From an uncultured Pelagibacteraceae bacterium (GTDB taxonomy: Bacteria; Pseudomonadota; Alphaproteobacteria; Pelagibacterales; Pelagibacteraceae): a stretch of DNA of 43,711 bases. Made by a program: the position numbers and the translations under genes. Positions 33,161 through 41,847 of the stretch are shown piece by piece (positions within the stretch are counted from its first letter, which is position 1; every line of letters begins with the position of its first letter). The notes under the pieces are model-generated. The model did no database searches, was not told the origin of the DNA, and saw only the letters and a list, made by a program, of their open reading frames with translations. The DNA lies in contig CACGAC010000009.1 in NCBI GenBank assembly GCA_902571015.1, positions 1 through 43,711 on the forward strand, in the 5' to 3' direction.

Positions 33161-34360
33161 TTATTTTTTTTGATATTTTGCCGCTTCTTCTGATCCACCA
33201 GTTGCTGAACCTTTACTGTATGAGTGAGCACCCATACCGGCTAACTGACCATCTTTTACAATCAAATATTGATTTCTTATTTCTTTACCTTCGAAGAAAC
33301 ACTCTAATATTTCTCTTACACCATCAGCATATCTTGATTGGGCAGTTAAAGATGTACCTGAAGTATGAGGTGTCATACCATGATTTGGCATGCTTCTCCA
33401 TACGTGATCATTAGGTGCTGGTTGAGGAAACCATACATCTCCCGCATATCCACTTAATTGACCACTCTTTAATGCTTTTGCAATAGCATCTCGATTACAA
33501 ATTTTTCCTCTTGCAGTGTTAACAATGTAAGCACCTTTCTTCATTTTACTTATCATTGCATCATCAAATAAGTTTTCAGTTTCAGGGTGAAGAGGACAAT
33601 TAATTGTCACTACATCACAAACTTTCACCATTGACTCTACAGACTCATGAAACGTTAGGTTCAATTCTTTTTCAACAGAGTCAGGTAATTTATGTCTATC
33701 AAAATAGTGCAAATGAACATCAAATGGTTTCATTTTTCTTAATGCATCTAAACCAATACGCCCTGCAGCAACTGTTCCAATGTGCATACCCTCAACATCA
33801 TATGATCTTTGGACGGCATCAGCAATATTCCAACCACCTTCATTCACAATTCTATGTTGATTATGGTAATCTCTCACCATTGAAACAATCATCATAACGA
33901 TATGTTCAGCTACAGATCTTGAATTACAATAAGTAACTTCTACAACATCAATTTTATTATCCATTGCAGCCTGTAAATCAACATGGTCTGAACCAATTCC
34001 TGCTGTGATTGCCATTTTTAAATTTTTAGCTTTAGCAATTCTTTCTTTTGTTAAATAATACGGAAAGAATGGTTGAGAAATTACAATATCAGCATCAACA
34101 ATATGTTTGTCAGCTTCACATCCATCTCCATCTTTACTATTAGTCACCACTAATTCATGGCCATTGCTCTCTAAAAATTTTCTTAGTCCTAGCTCACCAG
34201 ACACACATCCTAGTAATTGTCCTGGAGTGTAGTCTCTTCCTTTAGGTGATGGTAAAGTCATTCCATCTGGGTATTTTTCTATTTTAGGTAATTCTGAAAG
34301 TGCATATGATTTAGGCATTCCACCTTTTGGATCATCATATAATACGCATAATATCTTCAT
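33161..34360 (-). CDS. fdh: NAD-dependent formate dehydrogenase
   Basis: 399 aa, the length of the Pseudomonas sp. 101-type enzyme. Key residues fall at their familiar numbers: the 'PFFP' loop at 97-100, Asn146 in 'TYCNSRSVAEH', the cofactor loop 'TVAAGRIGLDALR', Asp221-Arg222 selecting NAD over NADP, Arg284 in 'NTARGKICNR', Gln313 and His332 in 'MTPHTSGTSL'. It oxidises formate to CO2 with NADH production in the cytoplasm, without metal, and could drain one-carbon units fed by glycine cleavage. AGGAG sits 5-6 bases before the ATG. It is monocistronic, closed by a terminator, and divergent from a Liv-type importer. Confidence 0.96.
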   Translation of the reverse strand: MKILCVLYDDPKGGMPKSYALSELPKIEKYPDGMTLPSPKGRDYTPGQLLGCVSGELGLRKFLESNGHELVVTNSKDGDGCEADKHIVDADIVISQPFFPYYLTKERIAKAKNLKMAITAGIGSDHVDLQAAMDNKIDVVEVTYCNSRSVAEHIVMMIVSMVRDYHNQHRIVNEGGWNIADAVQRSYDVEGMHIGTVAAGRIGLDALRKMKPFDVHLHYFDRHKLPDSVEKELNLTFHESVESMVKVCDVVTINCPLHPETENLFDDAMISKMKKGAYIVNTARGKICNRDAIAKALKSGQLSGYAGDVWFPQPAPNDHVWRSMPNHGMTPHTSGTSLTAQSRYADGVREILECFFEGKEIRNQYLIVKDGQLAGMGAHSYSKGSATGGSEEAAKYQKK

Positions 34361-34802
34361 TTAATCTCCTGTATATTTATATATTTATTAAGCGCATCTA
34401 ACATTATTTTAGGATCTCAAGCAATGAATTATTTTTGACATGGATTAGTCTCGTTAAAAATAAATTTATGAATATTCATTGTAAAAATAATAATTATTAA
34501 ATGACTTACCAAGTAATCAAAGGAGACACTTTCATTATAAAAAATTATTGAACTTCTCCCTGATTGAATGTGGAAAATATTAGGCAAAATCATTAAGTTG
34601 GTCGTTTTTTTACGCTATAAATAAATAGTATTATTTAAAAAAAATATAAATAATTTTGATAAATACAATTTTTTTCAACCAACAGTTTAATTCATCTTAA
34701 GGTTGTAATGCGGCATTTGGGTGCGAACTGGAATGATTAAAATTTGCACAAACTTGAAGCATGTGGTTAAATTGACCTTTAACTTAATTAAGAGGGATAG
34801 AA
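34361..34802. other. 442-base intergenic region and importer leader
   Basis: This is the longest gap in the window. It lies between the divergent fdh gene and the binding-protein gene and must hold both promoters. I can see TTGACA at 34435-34440 on the + strand without a convincing -10, a 12-bp palindrome ATGAATATTCAT at 34468-34479, and a GC-richer block at ~34699-34733. Within that block ATG 34708 to TAA 34740 encodes 10 residues (MRHLGANWND) with AAGG about six bases before it, a possible leader peptide. AGAGGG at 34791-34796 is the ribosome-binding site of the importer's first gene. No known riboswitch is recognised. Confidence 0.5.
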
Positions 34803-36143
34803 ATGTTAACAAAAATGTTAAAAAAGCTAGCATCTACTTTAACAGTAGTAGTAGCTTTATTTTCTTCACTCGCTTTACCTCAAAAAGTATTTGGAGCAGA
34901 AACTCAATACTTTCCTGTAGCTAGTAGCCGTGTTGGACCTTATTCAGCAATGGGGACTGGTTACTATGGGGCTCAGATTGACTACATGAATTATGTCAAT
35001 ATGACAGGCGGAGTGAACGGAGTTATGCTTACATGGCAAGAATGTGAAACTGAGTACAACGCTGTAAAAACAGTTGAGTGTTACCAGAGACTACTTGAAA
35101 AAGATGGTCAAAGAATAGTTGTGTTTGATACTCTAGGAACACCAGGAGCATATGCAGTTATTAACCGTATGGCAAAAGACAATGTTGTTTTAGCTCAATA
35201 TGGTTATGGGAGAACTGACGGTGCTGATGGAAGAGTATGGCCTTGGGTATTTAATGCTGCAAGTCACTACTGGTCACAAATAGCTGTTAAATTAAAATTT
35301 ATGGCACAGATCGAAGGCGGAATTGATAAGATGAAAGGTAAAAAAATCGTTCATTTACACATTGACTCTGCTTACGGAAGAGAGCCATTACCAGCAATGA
35401 GAAAAATAACTTCTGACTGGGGAATGAAATTAGTTGAAATTTCAATTCCACCTCCAGGTCTAGAACAACAATCTCAGTGGCTGCAAATCAGAAGAGAAAA
35501 TCCTGATTGGGTTACTTTCTGGGGAGCAGGTTCTGGAATGAATTCAACAGCAATGACTAATGCTGCCAGAATTAATTTTCCAAGAGATAGAATGATGTAT
35601 GTAACATTCGGCGCTGCCGAAGAGGATATGTATCCAGCAGGTGATGCAGCTAAGGGAACTTATGCTGTTGCAAATGCTTTACCTGGAGAATATCCATTAG
35701 TTAAAGACATCAAAGACAAAGTATATGGTGCCGGAAAAGGTAACTTAGCTGATCCAAACAGGATTGGTTCAGTTTACTGGAATAGGGGACTAGGTGCTGC
35801 AGTTATGTGGATTGAGGCGTTAAGAAATGCTCAAAAGATGCATAACAAAGTTGGTAAAGCAGTAACTGGTGCTGAGTTTAGAGATGGTTATGAAGCTTTA
35901 AACATGACTGAAGCTAGACTTACTGAACTTGGAGTTGGAGGAATGTTAGCTCCTTTCGCTATTTCATGTGCAAATCATGAAGGTGCTGGTAAATTTGCTG
36001 TAATGCAGTGGGATGGAACAAAATTCAATCAGGTAACTGGTTGGGAAGCTCCATTAGACCCTAAATTTATTAGAGGTTTAGTTGAAGACTCTGCAGCAAA
36101 ATTTGCTAAAGAAAACAACATTACACCAAAAAAATGTGGATAA
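34803..36143 (+). CDS. Liv/amide-type ABC transporter substrate-binding protein
   Basis: 446 aa with a signal peptide (~1-31, '...ALPQKVFGA-E'). The fold is the type I Liv family: 'GVNGVMLTWQECETEYNAVKTV' in two parts, 'QRIVVFDTLGTPGAYAVINR', 'GKKIVHLHIDSAYGREPLPAM', 'PPPGLEQQSQWLQIRRENPDW' and 'WIEALRNAQKM'. It is longer than classical LivK and closer to amide/urea or short-chain compound binders of this family; the ligand is unknown. Start ATG 34803 has AGAGGG six bases upstream. It heads a five-gene importer operon and is followed by a strong hairpin, which should make it more abundant than the membrane parts. Confidence 0.92.
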   Translation: MLTKMLKKLASTLTVVVALFSSLALPQKVFGAETQYFPVASSRVGPYSAMGTGYYGAQIDYMNYVNMTGGVNGVMLTWQECETEYNAVKTVECYQRLLEKDGQRIVVFDTLGTPGAYAVINRMAKDNVVLAQYGYGRTDGADGRVWPWVFNAASHYWSQIAVKLKFMAQIEGGIDKMKGKKIVHLHIDSAYGREPLPAMRKITSDWGMKLVEISIPPPGLEQQSQWLQIRRENPDWVTFWGAGSGMNSTAMTNAARINFPRDRMMYVTFGAAEEDMYPAGDAAKGTYAVANALPGEYPLVKDIKDKVYGAGKGNLADPNRIGSVYWNRGLGAAVMWIEALRNAQKMHNKVGKAVTGAEFRDGYEALNMTEARLTELGVGGMLAPFAISCANHEGAGKFAVMQWDGTKFNQVTGWEAPLDPKFIRGLVEDSAAKFAKENNITPKKCG

Positions 36144-36170
36144 TTAATTTAATCAATTAATATTCATGAG

Positions 36171-36209
36171 TGGGAAGCTTAAACAATTTCAACTGTTTCA
36201 AGCTTCCCA
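36171..36209 (+). promoter_or_regulatory. Strong intra-operon hairpin after the binding-protein gene
   Basis: TGGGAAGCTT (36171-36180) and AAGCTTCCCA (36200-36209) pair perfectly. The inner AAACA (36181-36185) and TGTTT (36194-36198) extend the stem to 15 bp with one bulged C and an 8-base loop. The following TTTAAATCGTTTTT is only partly a T run. It lies 27 bases after the binding-protein stop and 27 before the next ATG, so it fits a leaky terminator or an mRNA-stabilising hairpin that raises the binding protein over the transporter. Confidence 0.8.
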
Positions 36210-36236
36210 TTTAAATCGTTTTTAAGAAAAAAATTA

Positions 36237-37052
36237 ATGAGTAATAATTCTGTAAACATTCTTGATATAAAAAATATTGAGGTAATGTATGACAACGTTA
36301 TTTTAGCTTTACATGATGTTTCTTTAAAAGTTCCTAAAGGAAAAGTAGTTGCGTTATTAGGAGCAAATGGAGCAGGTAAAAGTACGACATTAAAAGCTGT
36401 CTCAACTATGTTGGCCTCCGAAAGAGGTAAAGTTACCAAAGGCTCAATCGATTATGATGGAAACTCAATAGAAAAACAAAACCCATCTCAAATGGTTGGT
36501 CTTGGAATGGTACAAGTATTAGAGGGTAGAAGATGTTTTGGACATTTAACTGTTGAGGAAAATATTATTTCTGGAGCTTATTCAAGAAAATTATCTAAAG
36601 GAGATATTGATCAAGAATTAGAGAAAATTTATACTTATTTTTTAAGACTAAAAGAGAGAAGAAAAAGTCAAGCAGCATTTACATCAGGTGGAGAACAACA
36701 AATGATTGCAGTTGCAAGAGCAATGATGGCAAAACCTAAAATGTTGTTATTAGACGAGCCAACAATGGGTCTAGCGCCTCAATTAGTTGCTGAGATTTTT
36801 AATATTGTAAAAGAGTTAAATCAAAAAGAAGGAGTTAGTATTTTGCTTGCTGAACAGAATACTAATATTGCATTAAAAAATTCTGATTATGGTTACATCA
36901 TTGAAACTGGAAAAGTCATGCTCGAGGGGACTGCGCAAAGTTTATTAAACAATGATAAAGTGAAAGAATTATACTTAGGTATATCAAAAAAAGGTAGAAA
37001 AAACTTTAGAGATGTTCTTAAAGAAGAAAGTTTAAACAAAAAAATTAATTAA
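36237..37052 (+). CDS. Liv-type ABC transporter ATP-binding protein (LivF-like)
   Basis: 271 aa. Walker A 'GANGAGKST' (~44-52), LivF-like 'GMVQVLEGRRCFGHLTVEENI', signature 'TSGGEQQMIAVARAM' (Thr in place of the usual Leu of LSGGE), Walker B 'MLLLDEPTMGL' and 'ILLAEQNTNIAL'. It is longer than the LivF of the first importer by a basic C-terminal tail. It pairs with the next ATPase. The operon order is binding protein, F, G, H, M. Confidence 0.92.
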   Translation: MSNNSVNILDIKNIEVMYDNVILALHDVSLKVPKGKVVALLGANGAGKSTTLKAVSTMLASERGKVTKGSIDYDGNSIEKQNPSQMVGLGMVQVLEGRRCFGHLTVEENIISGAYSRKLSKGDIDQELEKIYTYFLRLKERRKSQAAFTSGGEQQMIAVARAMMAKPKMLLLDEPTMGLAPQLVAEIFNIVKELNQKEGVSILLAEQNTNIALKNSDYGYIIETGKVMLEGTAQSLLNNDKVKELYLGISKKGRKNFRDVLKEESLNKKIN

Positions 37053-37054
37053 AT

Positions 37055-37849
37055 ATGGCATACGAAAGAAAGTTTAAAATAGGAAAGCCAATATTAGAGG
37101 TAAATAATATTTCACTCGCTTTTGGAGGTGTTAAGGCTATTACCGATACTTCATTTAATGTTCTTGAGCACGAGGTAAGAGCAATAATTGGACCTAACGG
37201 AGCTGGAAAAAGCTCAATGTTAAACTGTATTAATGGAATTTATAAGCCTCAACAAGGAACTGTATCTTTTAGAGGACAAGTAGTACCTAATATAACCCCA
37301 AATATCATGGCTCAAATGGGTTTATCTAGAACATTTCAAAACTTAGCTCTTTTTAAAAGAATGTCAGTATTGGATAATATTCTAGTAGGTAGAAAACTTC
37401 ACACAAAAACAAATTTCCTTGAGGTAGCTTTACAACTTCCAAAAGTAAAAAAAGAGGAAAAATTAAATAGAGAGAGATCAGAAGAAATAATAAGTTTTTT
37501 AGAGATAGAAGACATTAAAGACACTCCTGTTGGAAAACTTCCTTATGGATTACAAAAAAAAGTTGAGTTAGGTCGAGCTCTTGCAACCGACTCTTCAATA
37601 ATTTTATTGGATGAGCCGATGGCAGGAATGAATGTCGAAGAAAAAAGAGATATGTGTAGATTTATTTTAAAGGTAAATGATGAACTTGGGACAACAATGG
37701 TTTTAATCGAGCATGATATGGGAGTGGTAATGGATATTTCTGATAGAGTGGTTGTACTTGATTATGGCAAGGTTATTGGTGATGGAACACCAGATGAAAT
37801 AATGGCAAACCAAAAAGTAATAGATGCTTACTTAGGAGTAGAACACTAG
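37055..37849 (+). CDS. Liv-type ABC transporter ATP-binding protein (LivG-like)
   Basis: 264 aa. Walker A 'GPNGAGKSS', 'MGLSRTFQNLALFKRMSVLDN' in two parts typical of LivG, signature 'LPYGLQKKVELGRAL' (the LivG form of LSGGQ), Walker B 'IILLDEPMAGM', and switch His in 'LIEHDMGVVM'. The end 'VIDAYLGVEH' is also typical. It starts 2 bases after the LivF-like gene. Confidence 0.92.
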   Translation: MAYERKFKIGKPILEVNNISLAFGGVKAITDTSFNVLEHEVRAIIGPNGAGKSSMLNCINGIYKPQQGTVSFRGQVVPNITPNIMAQMGLSRTFQNLALFKRMSVLDNILVGRKLHTKTNFLEVALQLPKVKKEEKLNRERSEEIISFLEIEDIKDTPVGKLPYGLQKKVELGRALATDSSIILLDEPMAGMNVEEKRDMCRFILKVNDELGTTMVLIEHDMGVVMDISDRVVVLDYGKVIGDGTPDEIMANQKVIDAYLGVEH

Positions 37850-37858
37850 GATTATAAT

Positions 37859-38767
37859 ATGGCAAATGAATTACTATTTTTTATGGAAGTTCTGGTTGGC
37901 GGTTTACTTGCTGGTACAATGTATTCTTTAGTTGCTCTAGGCTTTGTTCTTATTTTTAAAGCTTCAGCAACATTTAACTTTTCACAAGGAGCTATGGTTT
38001 TTTTCTCAGTACTTGCTTTCTGTGGTTTCATGCAAGATTTTAATATACCTTTTGTACTCGCTTTTATTTTAGCAGCCCTTTTGATGGTTGTTGTTGGTCT
38101 TTGCACTGAAAGATTGGTTTTAAGACCTTTGATGAATGCTAGTGAAGATACAGTGTTGATGGCCACAATTGGCTTGGGATATGTTTTAGAGGGACTTGCT
38201 CAAGCAGCATGGGGAGTAGAAGTAAGAAGATTAGATTTAGGTATAGGAGATTTTCCAGTGCCATGGATCGCAGATAATTTAAAATTATTTATTAGTGCAC
38301 TTGATATTACAGCTGGATTAGTTGCTGCTATAATGATTATCGGTCTATTTTTATTATTCAAATACACAAAAATTGGATTAGGTTTGAGAGCTGTTGCAGA
38401 TGATGCGGGTGCAGCAAGTTCTATAGGAATTCCTTTAAAACATATAATGTTATTAGTTTGGTCTGCTGCAGGTGTGGTAGCTTTAGTTGCAGGATGTATG
38501 TGGGGAGCTAGAGCTGGTGTTCAATTTGCTCTTGTTGATCTTGCATTAAAAGCTTTGCCGGTTTTAATTATTGGCGGATTTTCCTCTATTCCAGGGGCAA
38601 TTATTGGTGGTTTAATTATTGGTGCAGTAGAAAAAATATTAGAGGTTTATATTGGACCGTTTTTTGGAGGCGCCATTGAAGGATGGGCTCCATATGTATT
38701 AGCGATATTCTTTTTATTATATAGACCAGAAGGTTTATTTGGAGAAAAAATTATTAGGAGAGTTTAA
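37859..38767 (+). CDS. Liv-type ABC transporter permease (LivH-like)
   Basis: 302 aa, about eight helices. 'LLAGTMYSLVALGFVLIFKAS' with 'TFNFSQGAMVFFS' opens the permease, 'GLGLRAVADDAGAASSIGIP' is the coupling helix region, and 'ALPVLIIGGFSSIPGAIIGG' closes it, with 'YRPEGLFGEK' at the end. AGGA precedes the ATG by about seven bases. It forms the channel with the LivM-like subunit. Confidence 0.93.
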   Translation: MANELLFFMEVLVGGLLAGTMYSLVALGFVLIFKASATFNFSQGAMVFFSVLAFCGFMQDFNIPFVLAFILAALLMVVVGLCTERLVLRPLMNASEDTVLMATIGLGYVLEGLAQAAWGVEVRRLDLGIGDFPVPWIADNLKLFISALDITAGLVAAIMIIGLFLLFKYTKIGLGLRAVADDAGAASSIGIPLKHIMLLVWSAAGVVALVAGCMWGARAGVQFALVDLALKALPVLIIGGFSSIPGAIIGGLIIGAVEKILEVYIGPFFGGAIEGWAPYVLAIFFLLYRPEGLFGEKIIRRV

Positions 38768-38770
38768 TTT

Positions 38771-39838
38771 ATGAAACCAATTTTTATGACTTACACAAAA
38801 AAAGACCTAATCAACTTAGCTGTTTGTATGGTTTTAAGTGTATTAATAATACCGACATTTATTAAAACAGAATATTGGTACACCTCTATATTAATTCCTT
38901 GGCTTTGCTTAGCTTTAGCTACTATAGGACAACAAATTGTAATGGGTTATACGGGTCAATTAGCTTTGGGTGCAGCTGGATTTATGGCTGCAGGTGCTTT
39001 TGCTATGTTTAACCTTATTTTACGAGTGCCTGATCTTGGTTTCGTTGGCTCACTAATAGTTTCGGGTTTAATTGCTGCAGCTTTTGGAATTTTGTTTGGT
39101 TTACCAAGTTTAAAAGTTAGAGGAATTTATCTTATGGTAGCAACATTAGCCTCACAGTTTTTTATTATATGGATGATAGATAAATTTGGATGGTTTAAAA
39201 ACTATGACTCATCAGGGATTATAACTGCACAAGATATAGTTATTTTAGGAAAACCATTTACAACACCATTAGCCATGTATTTTGTATGTTTAGCTGTTAC
39301 CACAATTTTAACTTTATTAGCTATGAATATGGCAAGAGGAAGTACAGGCAGAAATTGGATGGCAGTTAGAGATATGGATATTGCTGCTGAGTCTATGGGG
39401 GTTTCACTATTAAGAACTAAAGTTCAAGCATTTGCTATTAGTGCATTTTATTGTGGTGTAGCAGGTGCTCTTTTTGCATTTTGTTATCTAAAATCTTTAG
39501 AGCCAGTTGCTTTTGATATTAAGTTATCTTTTAAAATCTTATTCATGTGCATTCTTGGTGGACTTGGGACTATTAATGGTGCATTTATAGGTGCAGCATT
39601 TATTTTGCTTTTTCCAGTTCTTTTAAATGCTATAGGAAACAATGTATTTCACGGAGCTATTGATGCTACAATTATTTCATCAATCGAACAGGTAATTTTT
39701 GGTCTATTGATGATAATATTTATGATTTATGAACCTTTAGGAATGGCTAAGCTTTGGGAAAATCTCAAGCAAAGTATGAGATCAAAATTATCTTCATCAG
39801 GTATTAAAGGTGTAAAATCTCCAGTACTAAAAAAGTGA
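38771..39838 (+). CDS. Liv-type ABC transporter permease (LivM-like)
   Basis: 355 aa, normal for LivM. 'GQQIVMGYTGQLALGAAGFMAAG' (in two overlapping parts), 'LKVRGIYLMVATLASQFFI', 'RNWMAVRDMDIAAESMGVSL' and 'LFMCILGGLGTINGAFIGA' are family segments, and the end has 'YEPLGMAKLWEN'. AGGAG precedes the ATG. Its TGA overlaps a GTG that opens a 27-residue hydrophobic ORF. Confidence 0.92.
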   Translation: MKPIFMTYTKKDLINLAVCMVLSVLIIPTFIKTEYWYTSILIPWLCLALATIGQQIVMGYTGQLALGAAGFMAAGAFAMFNLILRVPDLGFVGSLIVSGLIAAAFGILFGLPSLKVRGIYLMVATLASQFFIIWMIDKFGWFKNYDSSGIITAQDIVILGKPFTTPLAMYFVCLAVTTILTLLAMNMARGSTGRNWMAVRDMDIAAESMGVSLLRTKVQAFAISAFYCGVAGALFAFCYLKSLEPVAFDIKLSFKILFMCILGGLGTINGAFIGAAFILLFPVLLNAIGNNVFHGAIDATIISSIEQVIFGLLMIIFMIYEPLGMAKLWENLKQSMRSKLSSSGIKGVKSPVLKK

Positions 39839-39918
39839 ATAAGAAGAAATTAATTATAGCATTAGCAATAGGAATATTAATAGGTCTACTTATTGAAAAT
39901 AATTTTATAATTTCATAA
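39835..39918 (+). CDS. Putative 27-residue membrane micro-protein after the second livM
   Basis: GTG 39835 overlaps the permease stop as GTGA and runs to TAA 39918: 27 residues, a basic start (NKKK) then one strong membrane helix (LIIALAIGILIGLLI) and a short polar end. The 4-base overlap is the same coupling used between genes of the first importer. With the ORF at 12893 it forms a pair of micro-ORFs, one at the end of each Liv operon. The two peptides are not alike in sequence. Coding status is inferred. Confidence 0.5.
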   Translation: MNKKKLIIALAIGILIGLLIENNFIIS

Positions 39919-39922
39919 AAAA

Positions 39923-40387
39923 TTATTTTTGGCTTGGATAAGATTTTTTCAAAATAAATTTGTTAACAATTATTGCAAAAATAATAATTATAACTGATCC
40001 TGATATTACTGGACTTAGCAAGTAATCAAAAGAGACACTACCAATAATAACTATTATTGGATTACCACCCGCAGGTGGGTGAGTAACATTTAGTAGGATC
40101 ATTAATCCAACCCCAACTCCTACTGCTAATGGTATAGTCAAAAAGATTGGCAATGGAACAAAGTTTAAAAAAAGTAAACCTACGATAGCGGTAACTAAAT
40201 GACCGAAAAAAACATTTTTTGGTTGGGCAAATGGACTTTCAGGATATCCATAAAGTAAAACCATAGATGATCCAAATGAGGCTAACAGAAAGATCCCAAA
40301 TTCTGTTCTATAAGTTAGGAAAGTTAAAATTCCAATTGTAATTATTGAAAATAAACCAGCTAAAAGAGATTGTTTAAGATTACCCAT
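39923..40387 (-). CDS. HPP-family integral membrane protein
   Basis: 154 aa with four to five membrane helices. The family name motif is present in 'LNVTHPPAGGNPIIVI', and 'FLLASFGSSMVLLYGYPESP' followed by 'AQPKNVFFGH' is the typical N-terminal region. HPP proteins are linked to nitrite or other anion transport in cyanobacteria and plants; here the substrate is unknown. The ATG lies 3 bases after the stop of the NifU/IscU-like gene, so the two are co-transcribed. It converges on the importer operon end with 4 bases between. Confidence 0.9.
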   Translation of the reverse strand: MGNLKQSLLAGLFSIITIGILTFLTYRTEFGIFLLASFGSSMVLLYGYPESPFAQPKNVFFGHLVTAIVGLLFLNFVPLPIFLTIPLAVGVGVGLMILLNVTHPPAGGNPIIVIIGSVSFDYLLSPVISGSVIIIIFAIIVNKFILKKSYPSQK

Positions 40388-40390
40388 AAT

Positions 40391-40789
40391 TTAACTTGAT
40401 ACTATCTTTTTTAAAGTTTTGAAAGGTAACAATATACAATCTTTTTTATTGATATTTTTCTTCGTAATCAATATTTTCAAAGAATTCCATTTTTTATCTA
40501 TAATTTTTACATCATCATTAAAATATAATTCAGCTTTATCACATAAATCGTTAATTTTTTCTTTTTGGTTATTTATAGAAATTTTCGATAATAAACTGGC
40601 TGATGCCTGGCAGTATACACAAGATTTACCTTGATACCCAAAATCTAAAATTTTTTCATTTTTTAATATAAGCTCTATTTGCATTTCATCCCCGCACACC
40701 GAATTTTTTAACTTTGAGACATGTGTCCGGTTCTCAATATTTCTATTGTTATCTGTGTTTGCAGCAATACTTAGCACCTCTAAATCCAT
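40391..40789 (-). CDS. IscU/SufU/NifU N-domain-like protein
   Basis: 132 aa. The domain is recognisable in 'NSVCGDEMQIELIL', 'GKSCVYCQASASLLSKI' and the C-terminal 'KKDCILLPFKTLKKIV', giving the three scaffold Cys of IscU/SufU proteins plus an extra Cys in CVYC. The usual Asp of 'CGD' is kept. It may be an Fe-S scaffold or a sulfur acceptor working with a desulfurase, but no isc or suf gene is adjacent. Its only neighbour in the unit is an HPP membrane protein, an unusual pairing. Confidence 0.82.
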   Translation of the reverse strand: MDLEVLSIAANTDNNRNIENRTHVSKLKNSVCGDEMQIELILKNEKILDFGYQGKSCVYCQASASLLSKISINNQKEKINDLCDKAELYFNDDVKIIDKKWNSLKILITKKNINKKDCILLPFKTLKKIVSS

Positions 40790-40897
40790 ATTAATTTTTA
40801 ATTACATGACAAATAAAAACCAATCAAGAATAGAAATAGGTTGAACACAACTTTAAATGGAAAAGTTAAATTTAAGATTAAAGCTATCTCATTTTTG

Positions 40898-40926
40898 TTG
40901 TAGTTATAAATTTTTAGATTTAATCT
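40898..40926 (+). promoter_or_regulatory. Candidate promoter of the EamA-amidinotransferase unit
   Basis: TTGTAG (40898-40903), a 17-base spacer and TAATCT (40921-40926) lie so that transcription would start at or next to the ATG at 40933. No Shine-Dalgarno sequence is present, consistent with a leaderless message. Confidence 0.4.
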
Positions 40927-40932
40927 TCCCAA

Positions 40933-41838
40933 ATGCTTGAATTAAAAAATCCAAAAATCGCAGTCCCAGTAGTTTTATTTGCAGGAATTTTATGGTCATT
41001 CGGCCCTCTTGTAGTGAGATACATGGATAATCCTAATCAAGTGCCATGGCAGTATATTTTTGGACGGGGATTGACAATCTTTATCCTTTTAAATCTTTAT
41101 CTATATTTTGAAGAGGGGATTAAATTTTACAAAAATTATTTAAAGATGGGATATTCAGGGATTATTGGTGGATCAGGATTGGGAGTAGCAATGATAAGTT
41201 TCATCTACTCAATTACTAATACCTCAGCAGCAATAACTTTGCTTTGTTTAGCAGCAATGCCTTTTTTTACTGCACTTCTTGCTTTTTTATTTCTCAAAGA
41301 GAAAATTTCATTAAATGTTTGGATATCTATTTTTATCGCAACTATTGGAATTATAATTATGGCCTTTGGAAGCACAGGATCTAATTCTATCGTTGGTTTT
41401 ATTTTTGGAATGCTTTCATCAATTGGATTTTCTGTTTTTTCTGTAACTCTCAGGTGGAGAATAGAAACTCCAAAGTTTACAACTGTTGCTTTTTCCGGTT
41501 TTTTTTGTTTTGTTTTTGCAGCTATAATGCTTTTAAGCACTAAGCAAGTATTCTTTTCAACAAGTTATAATGGAGCTCTGTTTTCTCTTCATGGAACTTT
41601 AGTTTGTTTAGGATTAATTTTATATTCTATTGGCTCAAAAGCTATACCTGCTGCAGAATTAACATTATTATCATTAACTGAGGTTATTGGTGGAATTTTT
41701 TGGGTTTGGTTGCCTATCCTAGGCATAAATGAGGTGCCCGATACTTACACTATAGTTGGAGGATTTTTTCTATTTATTTCATTAATTTATTACAGCTTGC
41801 TAATGCGATGGAATAAAAGATTCATAGCTTTAAATTAA
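40933..41838 (+). CDS. EamA/DMT-family permease next to the amidinotransferase
   Basis: 301 aa, ten membrane helices in two EamA halves: 'VLFAGILWSFGPLVVRYMD', 'SAAITLLCLAAMPFFTALLAF' and 'LFLKEKISL' in the first, 'GSKAIPAAELTLLSLTEVIGG' and 'VWLPILGINEVPD' in the second. It ends 9 bases before the amidinotransferase gene, so it may move that enzyme's substrate or product (amino acid or guanidino compound). This link is inference. Confidence 0.87.
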   Translation: MLELKNPKIAVPVVLFAGILWSFGPLVVRYMDNPNQVPWQYIFGRGLTIFILLNLYLYFEEGIKFYKNYLKMGYSGIIGGSGLGVAMISFIYSITNTSAAITLLCLAAMPFFTALLAFLFLKEKISLNVWISIFIATIGIIIMAFGSTGSNSIVGFIFGMLSSIGFSVFSVTLRWRIETPKFTTVAFSGFFCFVFAAIMLLSTKQVFFSTSYNGALFSLHGTLVCLGLILYSIGSKAIPAAELTLLSLTEVIGGIFWVWLPILGINEVPDTYTIVGGFFLFISLIYYSLLMRWNKRFIALN

Positions 41839-41847
41839 TCTTGAAAT

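Noticed and set aside
33178..33897. Two + strand ORFs inside the formate dehydrogenase gene
   Set aside because: They are antisense to a well-supported full-length enzyme and lack recognisable domains.
34721..34924. 67-codon ORF starting with GTG before the second binding protein
   Set aside because: It overlaps the signal-peptide region of the binding protein in another frame, and its C-terminal half is only that region misread.
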